DNA from: Oscillospiraceae bacterium
GTDB lineage: Bacteria; Bacillota; Clostridia; Oscillospirales; CAG-272
Assembly: GCA_015063305.1 (NCBI GenBank)
Contig: SVUJ01000004.1
Location: forward strand, 1-64,000
DNA: 64,000 nucleotides
Reading direction: 5' to 3'
Under the pieces are notes generated by a model. The model ran no database searches. It was not told where the DNA came from and saw only the letters and a program-made list of their open reading frames with translations. The position numbers and the translations under genes were made by a program. Positions 1 to 8,586 of the stretch are shown here, piece after piece. Numbering within the stretch: the stretch's first letter is position 1; the number at the start of each line of letters is the position of its first letter.

Positions 1-456
1 GAAGTTTGACTTATTTTATAAATATCAAAGTTACAGGTAAATAAGGGGGAGAACTTCTTGAAAGAAGTTCTCCCCCTCCCCCTGGACCCCCACCCTCTTT
101 CAAGAACTTTCAAACGAAGAGGTTATTATTTGTTGAAGTGAGCGGGTTTACGTGAAGTTTGACTTATTTTATAAATATCAAAGTTACAGGTAAATAAGGG
201 GGAGAACTTCTTGAAAGAAGTTCTCCCCCTCCCCCTGGACCCCCACCCTCTTTCAAGAACTTTCAAACGAAGAGGTTATTTCTTGTTGAAGTGAGCGGGT
301 TTACGTGAAGTTTGACTTATTTTATAAATATCAAAGTTACAGGTAAATAAGGGGGAAAACTTCTTGAAAGAAGTTCTCCCCCTCCCCCTGGACCCCCACC
401 CCTTTTCAAGAACTTTCAAACTATGGAGTATTTTGATAAGATAAGCGGGTTTACGT
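1..456. repeat. Tandem array of three ~153-bp direct repeats, each containing a long hairpin (GGGGGAGAACTTCTTGAAAGAAGTTCTCCCCC)
   Basis: 'gaagtttgacttattttataaatatcaaagttacagg...' starts at 1, 154 and 307, nearly identical; the left end may be cut by the window edge. Confidence 0.93.
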
Positions 457-510
457 GAAGTTTGGATTGTTTTATTTATTTTATACAGTCATAAGAACCG
501 GATAAAGAAA

Positions 511-640
511 GGCTCCCTCCGGGAGGGAGCTGGCGCGAAGCGACTGAGGGAGAGTGCGTTACAATAAGATCAAACAAAGTTTAAAATTACGCAGGCTCCT
601 TCCACCGCTATGCGGTCCCCCTCCCTCTCGGAGGGAGGCT
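511..640 (+). repeat. Intergenic palindromic repeat family B, copy 1
   Basis: GGCTCCCTCCGGGAGGGAGCTGGCGCGAAGCGACTGAGGGAGA...CGGAGGGAGGCT. Confidence 0.85.
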
Positions 641-870
641 ATAAATGATTCTACGTTTGAATGCTTTTGGAGGGGGGGAGCGCGAGGGGGCGGAACACTT
701 TTCTCATGAAAAGATTCTGTCCTCTCGCATAAAACACATTCTAATCAATTTGCACCCTCTTTCAAGAACTTTCAAACGAAGAGGTTATTTTTTTGTTGAA
801 GTGAGCGGGTTTACGTGAAGTTTGGATTGTTTTATTTATTTTATACAGTCATAAGAACCGGATAAAGAAA

Positions 871-1000
871 GGCTCCCTCCGGGAGGGAGCTGGCGCGAAG
901 CGACTGAGGGAGAGTGCGTTACAATAAGATCAAACAAAGTTTAAAATTACGCAGGCTCCTTCCACCGCTATGCGGTCCCCCTCCCTCTCGGAGGGAGGCT
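871..1000 (+). repeat. Intergenic palindromic repeat family B, copy 2
   Basis: Same sequence as 511-640. Confidence 0.85.
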
Positions 1001-1106
1001 ATAAATGATTCTACGTTTGAATGCTTTTGGAGGTGGGGGAGCGCGAGGGGGCGGAACACTTTTCTCATGAAAAGGTTCCGCCCCCTCGCACAAAACACAA
1101 TCTAAT

Positions 1107-1892
1107 TTATCTCTTCTTCAACTTGCCGATGACTCTGCCGCAGCAGACGGCTTCGGTGAAGTTTTTGATAAGGATATCTGCGTATTCGGGATTGAGAGAT
1201 ATAAGTCTATCGCCGCCGAACTTTTTGAAAAATCCGTCGCCATCGAGCACGAAGATTCCAAGCTCACCCACCTCTACCGAGTCGCAGTCCTCGACGAGCA
1301 CGAGGTCGCCGCTGTGGTATATGGGCTCCATACTATTGCCGCTTACTCTGAGCGCGAAGTCGCAAGCGGCGGTCTTTTCGTTATCGGGAATACTTATCTC
1401 CTCGGCTGTGGTATCGTCAAGATAAACACCCACGCCTGCCGACACAGGCATAGCGTACACGGGTATAGTTCTGCGCGCGAGGCTTCCCGCGGCGTTCATA
1501 TAGCTTATCTTCTTCGCCACGCTTTCTCTGGGGATAATAACGGTGCTTCTTTCGGGAGCGCTGTGCTCGTTTCTTTCAAGCTCCTTCTTTACCACGAGCA
1601 TAGCGAGCTCGCGGCTATGCGAGTCAAGTGCTCTGAAGCTTTCAACGAGCTCGATCTCCTCGTTTGAAAGGGTATAATTATTGGTGTTTTCGCTGACACC
1701 GCTCACTATGTAATCGAGAGTACAACCGAGGGCGTCTGCAATAGCTACTATATTTACGAGTTTAGGGGAATCGCTGATGCCTGCAAGGATCTTACTGAGA
1801 GTACCCAGAGGGATACCCGTGAGCTCGGAAAGACGTTCGTTAGTTATCTTTCTTTCGTTTTTGAGCTTTTTGATGCGTTCAATGTAATCCAT
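1107..1892 (-). CDS. XRE-family transcriptional regulator with C-terminal S24/LexA-like peptidase domain
   Basis: N-terminal HTH (ERIKKLKNERKITNERLSELTGIPLGTLSKILAG); C-terminal 'ALRVSGNSMEPIYHSGDLVLVE'; GAGGA upstream of the ATG at 1892. Confidence 0.85.
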   Translation of the reverse strand: MDYIERIKKLKNERKITNERLSELTGIPLGTLSKILAGISDSPKLVNIVAIADALGCTLDYIVSGVSENTNNYTLSNEEIELVESFRALDSHSRELAMLVVKKELERNEHSAPERSTVIIPRESVAKKISYMNAAGSLARRTIPVYAMPVSAGVGVYLDDTTAEEISIPDNEKTAACDFALRVSGNSMEPIYHSGDLVLVEDCDSVEVGELGIFVLDGDGFFKKFGGDRLISLNPEYADILIKNFTEAVCCGRVIGKLKKR

Positions 1893-2010
1893 AACGTTCC
1901 TCACTATAATTCTTATTATGGAAACATTGTAACACACTTTTTTGTCTTTGTAAAGGGGTTTTTGTGATTTTTATTCCAAAAACGATATTTTTTCGGAATT
2001 TTATGCAAAA

Positions 2011-3264
2011 TCACATCATTTTTATCAGGGGTATCAGTTCTATCGCAACGAGCTCGGCGGCTCTTTTGGCTTCCTCAAGGCTGTTGCCGCACGCGCCTAT
2101 CTCAAGCAAAAGAGAGTAGGGCGCAAGCTCCTGATTATAGGTAGAGGTACGAAGATAGGTGGGACGGCAGAGGTTGCCGTATTTTGAATTCAGAGAATCT
2201 CGGAGCTTGAGCGCGAGCGCGAGATTGTTCTGCCACGAAGGACACGCCTCACCGCCCCAATCGCTTCCAACAACGCACATGACCTGTGCCGTCGGCTTTG
2301 AATCAACCGCCGTTACGGGGCGCACAAGCTCTCCCGAGCTTTTTATGATCGCATCTCTATGCAGGTCTATCACAAGCTTTATCGAGGGATATTTTTCGAG
2401 ATATTGCTTTATCGTTGCTTCGGCGCGGCTGTATGAATCTTTATATTGCAGTTGGTCGTGCATTATGGTGCAGTGCAGGGTGGGGATACCGTTTTGGGTA
2501 AGCACTTCAGCCATCACAGCGCCAACCGCCACCACGTTTTTGGAGGTATCCTCGGAGCGCGCGAGCTCGCCGCCGTTATCAAGGTAGGATATCGCGCCGT
2601 CCTTTGAATAGGCCTCTGTACCGTGGGTGTGAACTATGAGCACGAGCGGGGCTTTCGTATTTGATATGTATAAGGTATCGTTGCTCGGGGAGAGGTCAGA
2701 GGCGAGAAGCGCTTTGAGATCGGGAGAATACCCCGTTGAATTATATATGTAGGCGCTTCCCTCGCTGGAGAGCGATAGATCCATGGGGATTATCGGAGTT
2801 TCGCCCTCGGGTACTTGTGAATAATCAAAATCGTATATCGAGGCGGGTTCTTTTTGGGGGTCGTTTGGCGCGGTCGTTTGTGTATTATTGTCGGGAACAA
2901 TGACCGAGTTTGAGTCGTCGGGGTCTTTTGATGGGATCATAATTCCACCGGGGGTGTCGAATATATCGGCGTTGTCATCGGGGAGCTGCTCGGAGGGGGT
3001 CTTGCTTTGACCCGAAATGTCCATAAAAGTATTGGATAGAAATAGATCGGCGAGGGTATCGAATTTTGATGAGGTCACCTTTTCGGCTATTCCCACAGCC
3101 AAAAAAAGTACGGTCAGGGTAACAACCGCCAAAGTTGTGAGTATATATATTTTACGCCAACGTTCTATTTTGTTTCTCTGTATAGTTTCAAATCTTTGGG
3201 TATCATAGGGTGGGAGATATTGGGTGTCTTTTTTGGGTGGAAGCTTATTTTGATTTCCTGTCAT
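2011..3264 (-). CDS. spoIIP: Stage II sporulation protein P (SpoIIP)
   Basis: N-terminal TM; 'VLIVHTHGTEAYSKDG', 'KLVIDLHRDAI', 'SLLLEIGACGNSLEEAKRAAE'; adjacent to gpr. Confidence 0.9.
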   Translation of the reverse strand: MTGNQNKLPPKKDTQYLPPYDTQRFETIQRNKIERWRKIYILTTLAVVTLTVLFLAVGIAEKVTSSKFDTLADLFLSNTFMDISGQSKTPSEQLPDDNADIFDTPGGIMIPSKDPDDSNSVIVPDNNTQTTAPNDPQKEPASIYDFDYSQVPEGETPIIPMDLSLSSEGSAYIYNSTGYSPDLKALLASDLSPSNDTLYISNTKAPLVLIVHTHGTEAYSKDGAISYLDNGGELARSEDTSKNVVAVGAVMAEVLTQNGIPTLHCTIMHDQLQYKDSYSRAEATIKQYLEKYPSIKLVIDLHRDAIIKSSGELVRPVTAVDSKPTAQVMCVVGSDWGGEACPSWQNNLALALKLRDSLNSKYGNLCRPTYLRTSTYNQELAPYSLLLEIGACGNSLEEAKRAAELVAIELIPLIKMM

Positions 3265-3449
3265 ATTTATCACCATTCCTTTCTTGCGCGTCTTCAATAA
3301 ATGATATTCCGCGCCGTGGGAGAATATGACAGGGCTTGTCCTCTTGGATTTCATCTGAGCTGTTTCATCGTTGTTTGCAACGATTTCATTGTACAAACGG
3401 AAAGAGAGAACATTTCGGCTACGAACCGATTTGTTATTTTCTCTTCATT

Positions 3450-4337
3450 CTATATAACACAGAACGCCTCATCAAGGGCGCGGGAGAGGAGGAGGGAGAC
3501 GCTCTCGGATATTATGTCGCTCTCTTTTGGAGATACGAAAAAACCTCTGCCGTTATCAAGTATCTCCCTGAGGCTTGGCGGTGATTCGATCCCTGCCTTT
3601 TCGAGGGCATCGTAGACCAGAGTTGAGGAGTCCACCACGGTCGGGACGCCGATGGCGATGACGGGAACACCGAGATTTTCTTGATTTATCGCGCTTCTCA
3701 GATTTCCTATGCCCGAGCCGGGGGTGATGCCGCTGTCTGATATCTGCACGGTCGAGCCGAGCCTGTCACAGCTTCTTGCGGCGAGGGCATCTACGGCTAT
3801 CACGGCGTCGGGCGAGGTTCGTTCTACCGCTCCGCGTATTATTTCAAGGGCCTCGATGCCTGTTTGCGCAAGTACCCCGGGGGCTAATGCCGAGACGCTG
3901 CATTGACCGAGTTTATTGAAGATATCGCGGCTTATAGCTCCTATGTGTCTTGTCACGGTAAGTTTTGATACGGTAAGTGGGCCTATGGAATCGGGGGTTA
4001 TCTCGGCATTTCCGAGCCCGACCGCAAGGACACTGAAGTCTCTGTTTATTTTCTTATTAGTTATATCTTCAAGCATTTTTCTTATCTCACCTCCGATAAG
4101 TGATGATAAAGATATAAAGCTTTTTTCGGGTAGCCCCCATATCTGTCCGCATATTACCGTTATATAGCTTCCCGGGGCGCGTTTGTATTTTGCCGAGAGC
4201 TCGTCGGAGCTTATATCAAGTCGGCATATTTTGAAGCCGTCGCGCTCGGTCTCACTGTATCCGTCTGCCGCACCAAGATTTGAGCGCATGGCGTAATTTG
4301 ATTCGAGCGCGAGGTCGGAATATATACGGTCGTCCAT
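3450..4337 (-). CDS. gpr: GPR germination endopeptidase (spore protease)
   Basis: 'DDRIYSDLALESNYAM', 'VLAVGLGNAEITPDSIGPLTV', 'ALAPGVLAQTGIEALEIIRGAVE', 'DALAARSCDRLGSTVQISDSGITPGSGIGN'. Confidence 0.93.
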   Translation of the reverse strand: MDDRIYSDLALESNYAMRSNLGAADGYSETERDGFKICRLDISSDELSAKYKRAPGSYITVICGQIWGLPEKSFISLSSLIGGEIRKMLEDITNKKINRDFSVLAVGLGNAEITPDSIGPLTVSKLTVTRHIGAISRDIFNKLGQCSVSALAPGVLAQTGIEALEIIRGAVERTSPDAVIAVDALAARSCDRLGSTVQISDSGITPGSGIGNLRSAINQENLGVPVIAIGVPTVVDSSTLVYDALEKAGIESPPSLREILDNGRGFFVSPKESDIISESVSLLLSRALDEAFCVI

Positions 4338-4614
4338 ATCAAGAGCCCCCTTTTGAGCGGTTTTGTGTGCAATAAATCTTATTATTTGTAAAAAAGAGGG
4401 ATAATATCCGCCGCGGGCCGATTTGGGGCAAAAAGTTATGTCCAAAATGCACAAGTACAGTTTAAGTAAATTGTGCATATATCCGAAAGTTTTTTCGTTA
4501 ATATTATTGACATTGATTTTGAGGACGAGTAATGATATAATATAGTGAGTTGATAATCAATAAAATGGTTATTTGTAGTTACTTAGATCTGTAAACCAGA
4601 GGAGGTTTTTTAAA

Positions 4615-6543
4615 ATGGCAAAAAGAGCATTGGCACTGATACTCTGCTTCGTTATGCTGGCGCTTGCACTTGCAGGTTGCGCAAAGAAGGATGAGAACGA
4701 TCTCGGAGCATATGTATATATGTATCTCACCGATATGGTGTACGACCTTGATCCTGCCCACGCATACGAAAATGAGGCTAATCTGAGGGTAGTCAGCTTG
4801 CTTTTCGACAATCTCTTTGTTCTCGATGAGAACGGAAAGGTAAAGAAGTCGCTTGCTGAAAGCTATACTATCTCGGAAAATGAACAGGCCGGCGAATATA
4901 AAATGTCTATCGTGCTTAACGAGACTTGTTGGACCGACGGTGTTGCCGTTTCGGCAAACGACGTTGTTTACGCTTGGAAGAGAATACTTGAGATGGATCA
5001 CTCATCCGAGGCTGCTTCGCTTCTGTTTGATATCAAGAACGCAAGAGCCGTTACCGAGGGAGAGGCAAGTATAGATGACCTTGGCGTTTACGCGGTAAAC
5101 GAAAAGACTGTTGAGATACTCTTTGAGGGTAAGATAGATTACGATCAGTTCTTGCTCAACCTCACAAGCTATGCTCTCGTTCCGCTCCGTGAGGAGATAG
5201 TTTCCAAGTCTGAGGACTGGGCAAAGAAGCCTTCTACCATATCCACAAACGGCCCGTTCCGTCTCAGAGAGGTAGTATACGGAACTAAGTCCGACGAGAA
5301 GGCCGGAAAGACCCAGCGTATGGTGCTTGAGAGAAACGTTTACTACTACAGAGATATCCAGGAAGACAAGATAGATAAGTCTGTTACACCCTACAGAATA
5401 ATCATTGATTACTCCAAGACCGATGAAGAGATAATGCAACTTTACAACGAAGGCAAGCTCTTCTTCGTTGGAGATCTCCCCCTTTCTGTTCGCGGAATAT
5501 ACAGCGAGCTTGTAGAGGTAAAGGATGCTCTGAGTACACATACATATATACCCAACCAGGATGCTATAGTAAGATATTATAACAAGTCAGAATTCAAAAA
5601 GCTCACTACGAACGAAAGTCTCGTTATGGGTGCTGACGGTGCAAAGCACGTCGTATCCGCGCAGGAGCTTAAAGAGGGTGTTGACGGAGATAAGATATTC
5701 GCTAAGACTGAGGTCCGCAAGGCTCTCTCACTCGCTATCGACCGTAACGCTATAGCACAGGCCATAGTATTTGCAGATGCTGCCACGGCGGTTATCCCGA
5801 ACGGCGTGTTTGAGACGAGTTCCGCTAAGAAGACCTTCAGAGAGGTGGGCGGAGAGCTTATAAAGACTAACGCAAATCTTGACGAGGCAAAGGCGCTTCT
5901 TGAGTCGGTTAAAGTTGACGCTTCCAAGTATATGTTCACCATATCGGTTGCCGCGTATGACGACGTTCATATGAAGATAGCTGAGATGGTCAAGGCATCT
6001 TGGGAGGAGCTTGGATTCCACGTAGCTATAAACGCTATTGAAGTGGCAGAAAACTCGGAAGTATACAAGGTTACAGGCGAAGTTCCGAAGGATATATTGG
6101 ACGATATGTTTGCTGAGTATTACAGAGCGGGTGCGTTTGAGGTAGCGGCTGTGGATCAGGTTGCTTTCTCGGCAGACGCGTTCTCCTCTCTCGCAAAGTA
6201 TGCCCTTAAGTTCTCGGGTCAGGCATTGACTATGAAGCAGACCGACAAGGGAACCGAATATGAGTTCGCTCCCCACATCTCGGGATACAACAGCGAGGAC
6301 TACAACAAGAAGATAGAAGAGGCGTTCGCGCAGAAGGATATAGAGGCGAGAGCGGCTATACTCCACCAGGCAGAGCAGATGCTTGTTGACGACGCGGTTG
6401 TTATACCGATAATCTTCAACAAGACAGCAACTCTTCAGAACAAGGATCTCTCGAAGATCACAGAGACCTACTACGGCACGTTCAACTTCAAGAAGTCTAA
6501 GCTCAAGGACTACGAGCTCTACGTTCCTGTAGAAACACAGTAA
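4615..6543 (+). CDS. Peptide/oligopeptide ABC transporter substrate-binding lipoprotein (SBP_bac_5 type)
   Basis: Lipobox 'ALALAGCAKK'; OppA-like layout ('VRKALSLAIDRNAIAQAIVF'); GGAGG RBS. Confidence 0.88.
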   Translation: MAKRALALILCFVMLALALAGCAKKDENDLGAYVYMYLTDMVYDLDPAHAYENEANLRVVSLLFDNLFVLDENGKVKKSLAESYTISENEQAGEYKMSIVLNETCWTDGVAVSANDVVYAWKRILEMDHSSEAASLLFDIKNARAVTEGEASIDDLGVYAVNEKTVEILFEGKIDYDQFLLNLTSYALVPLREEIVSKSEDWAKKPSTISTNGPFRLREVVYGTKSDEKAGKTQRMVLERNVYYYRDIQEDKIDKSVTPYRIIIDYSKTDEEIMQLYNEGKLFFVGDLPLSVRGIYSELVEVKDALSTHTYIPNQDAIVRYYNKSEFKKLTTNESLVMGADGAKHVVSAQELKEGVDGDKIFAKTEVRKALSLAIDRNAIAQAIVFADAATAVIPNGVFETSSAKKTFREVGGELIKTNANLDEAKALLESVKVDASKYMFTISVAAYDDVHMKIAEMVKASWEELGFHVAINAIEVAENSEVYKVTGEVPKDILDDMFAEYYRAGAFEVAAVDQVAFSADAFSSLAKYALKFSGQALTMKQTDKGTEYEFAPHISGYNSEDYNKKIEEAFAQKDIEARAAILHQAEQMLVDDAVVIPIIFNKTATLQNKDLSKITETYYGTFNFKKSKLKDYELYVPVETQ

Positions 6544-6556
6544 AGTAAATAATTTT

Positions 6557-6594
6557 ATCGCCCTTGTGTGAAAGCACAAGGGCGATGTTTTTTT
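6557..6594 (+). terminator. Rho-independent terminator
   Basis: ATCGCCCTTGTG-TGAAAG-CACAAGGGCGAT followed by GTTTTTTT. Confidence 0.9.
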
Positions 6595-6655
6595 GCTTTG
6601 ATTATTTACACATATCTATAGCCAATAATGTTTTATTCTTTTGGGGAGGTAAGAT

Positions 6656-7792
6656 ATGAAGGTCATAGAGGTTATAAGCGATACTAACGTGGGGGGAGCG
6701 GGGAGATTACTGCTCACAAGGCTCTCGGCATCGAATAATCGGGAGATAGACACAACACTCTTAGTGCCGAGCGGCAGCGCGCTGGAGATCCGAGCACGGG
6801 AGCTTGGGATAAAGCTAAGAAGCTTTCGCGGCTGCTATGACAGCTCGTTTGATCTCGGCGCTGTGCGCAGACTTTGCAATATAATAAAGGAGACAGAGCC
6901 CGACCTGATAAACTGTCACGGCTGTATGAGCGCAAGGATAGCCGCGGCTATATGCCGCGTTCCCGTCAGGATATATACAAGGCATTGCGCTTATGACGTG
7001 CCGAGATATATGAGGTTATTTCCGATAAGACAGATAGTTTGTGCTACAGATAGAATACTCTCTGTCGGGTCTATAGCCGTTGCCGATGCGGCAAAGAAAA
7101 ATCTTACCGATATGGGGATAGCCGAGGACAGAATAAGGGTTATAATAAACGGCGTTGACGGTCTTAGAAAATACAGCTCTTCGGAAAGGGAAGCGGTGAG
7201 GGAGGAGCTTGGCGTCGGGGGTCGTTTCGTTGTGGGAATATGCGCAAGGCTTGAGAGCTGCAAAGGTCACGATGACTTTTTGAGGGCGGCGAGAATTCTT
7301 GCGCGCGATGATGAGAGGTATAGATTTATCATAGTCGGTGACGGCTCTATGATGCGTGAGCTCAGAGAACTTACATTGGCGCTCGGCATATCTGACAAGG
7401 TGATATTTACGGGATTTACCGATGACGTGGAGAAATATTTCAACTGCTTTGATATAAACGTGAACTGCTCGGTGGGGACAGAGACCTCATCTTTGGCGCT
7501 TTCCGAGGGAATGAGTATAGGGCTTCCGTCGGTGGCGAGCTCTTACGGCGGAAACCCTTATATGGTTCGTCACGGTGAGAACGGACTGATATATTCGGCA
7601 GGAGATTTCGTTGAACTTGCGCAGATGATAAAGCGTATAGCCGAGGATAGGCTCGCTTATGAGAGAATGTCGGCAAAGGCATATGAGCGATTTTTGACCG
7701 AGCTCAACAGCCGAAATATGACCGAGCAGACCGAGGCTTTCTATCTTGAGCTTTGTCACGCGGCTATGAAAGCCGAGGATCTAACAACGTGA
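6656..7792 (+). CDS. Glycosyltransferase family 4 (GT-B, GT1-like)
   Basis: 'VNVGGAGRLLL'-like N-terminus, 'VGICARLESCKGHDDFLRAARIL', 'LSEGMSIGLPSVASSYGGNPYMVRHGENGLIY'. Confidence 0.88.
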   Translation: MKVIEVISDTNVGGAGRLLLTRLSASNNREIDTTLLVPSGSALEIRARELGIKLRSFRGCYDSSFDLGAVRRLCNIIKETEPDLINCHGCMSARIAAAICRVPVRIYTRHCAYDVPRYMRLFPIRQIVCATDRILSVGSIAVADAAKKNLTDMGIAEDRIRVIINGVDGLRKYSSSEREAVREELGVGGRFVVGICARLESCKGHDDFLRAARILARDDERYRFIIVGDGSMMRELRELTLALGISDKVIFTGFTDDVEKYFNCFDINVNCSVGTETSSLALSEGMSIGLPSVASSYGGNPYMVRHGENGLIYSAGDFVELAQMIKRIAEDRLAYERMSAKAYERFLTELNSRNMTEQTEAFYLELCHAAMKAEDLTT

Positions 7793-8419
7793 AAGCAGCT
7801 CCACCGCGTCATTCTTTGCAATCAATTGTCCATATTCACCGAGGTAGCAGAAAGAGGTCTTCAGGTTTTGAGGTGCGCCAAACTCACAGATGAAGGAATA
7901 GATATCCAAGGGGATATAACCCGAGGTGTCTATTCCCTCCAAAAAGAGATAATAGCGCTTATCGGTGTCTATGTATGCCGAGCTTTGCGCATCATAGCCT
8001 AACGCCGCAAGGCGGCGGCAGACTGCAAGCAGGTCAGACAAGCTATCGAATAGAAAGACAGATGAGTCTGTTTTATCGTTTTGGGATTTTAGGCGGAGCT
8101 TGGCGCTTTTTTTTTCATTTCGGATATCGCCTGTCTTGGGGGATAGCGTACAGCCGTCCTCGGCGGGGCAGATATCTCCTATCTTGGTTACGAAGAGTTC
8201 ACAGCCGCCGTGGCGCGACGGATATAGCTGGACGAGCACCTTGTGCCCGTCGGTGTCAAATCCCGTGCTGTGCTTCGCGCGGCTGAGGATATCCCAGAAC
8301 ATTCTCTTTGTGTCGGTGTTGGAATAGTCGAGGTCTTCGGCATCTATCTCAAATTCTTTTAAGTCCTGCTCGGTGAGCATTACTTTTATCTTATTCTCGT
8401 TTATAAGTATGAATTCCAT
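7781..8419 (-). CDS. mecA: Adaptor protein MecA-like
   Basis: 'MEFILINENKIKVMLTEQDLKEFEIDAEDLDY', 'FWDILSRAKHSTGFDTDGHKVLVQLYPSRHGGCELFVTKI'. Confidence 0.88.
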   Translation of the reverse strand: MEFILINENKIKVMLTEQDLKEFEIDAEDLDYSNTDTKRMFWDILSRAKHSTGFDTDGHKVLVQLYPSRHGGCELFVTKIGDICPAEDGCTLSPKTGDIRNEKKSAKLRLKSQNDKTDSSVFLFDSLSDLLAVCRRLAALGYDAQSSAYIDTDKRYYLFLEGIDTSGYIPLDIYSFICEFGAPQNLKTSFCYLGEYGQLIAKNDAVELLSRC

Positions 8420-8586
8420 AGCTTCCTCCTCTATATTTTACAAGTACTCTCATTCTATTATAATCACCGAGAGAGAAAAATGTAACCCCTAAATTTATGG
8501 TAAAACTCAAGGTGAGTGTCGAAATGTGTTGACGGGGAGGGGCGGTGGTGTTATAATTATTTTAAAGAAAAATGCGGAGGGTGAGA

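Larger units (their letters stand above)
444..1116. repeat. ~310-bp direct duplication with a 360-bp offset; each copy carries one repeat-B palindrome
   Basis: Bases 481-660 align with 841-1020 with a constant offset of 360; the tails at ~661-755 and ~1021-1116 diverge slightly. Confidence 0.9.

Noticed and set aside
1-456. CRISPR array
   Set aside because: Repeats are ~153 bp and contiguous, with no unique spacers and no cas genes.
914-1425. Short plus-strand ORFs in the left repeat region (914-1105, 1021-1425)
   Set aside because: They read through repeat B and the antisense strand of the S24-type regulator; no protein motifs.
1107-1892. S24-type regulator as a prophage CI repressor
   Set aside because: No integrase, terminase, portal or other phage genes nearby; it could be a chromosomal regulator.
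4440-4490. Short inverted repeat (ATGCACAA...TTGTGCAT) upstream of gpr as an operator
   Set aside because: Only 8 bp per arm in A+T-rich sequence; could be chance.
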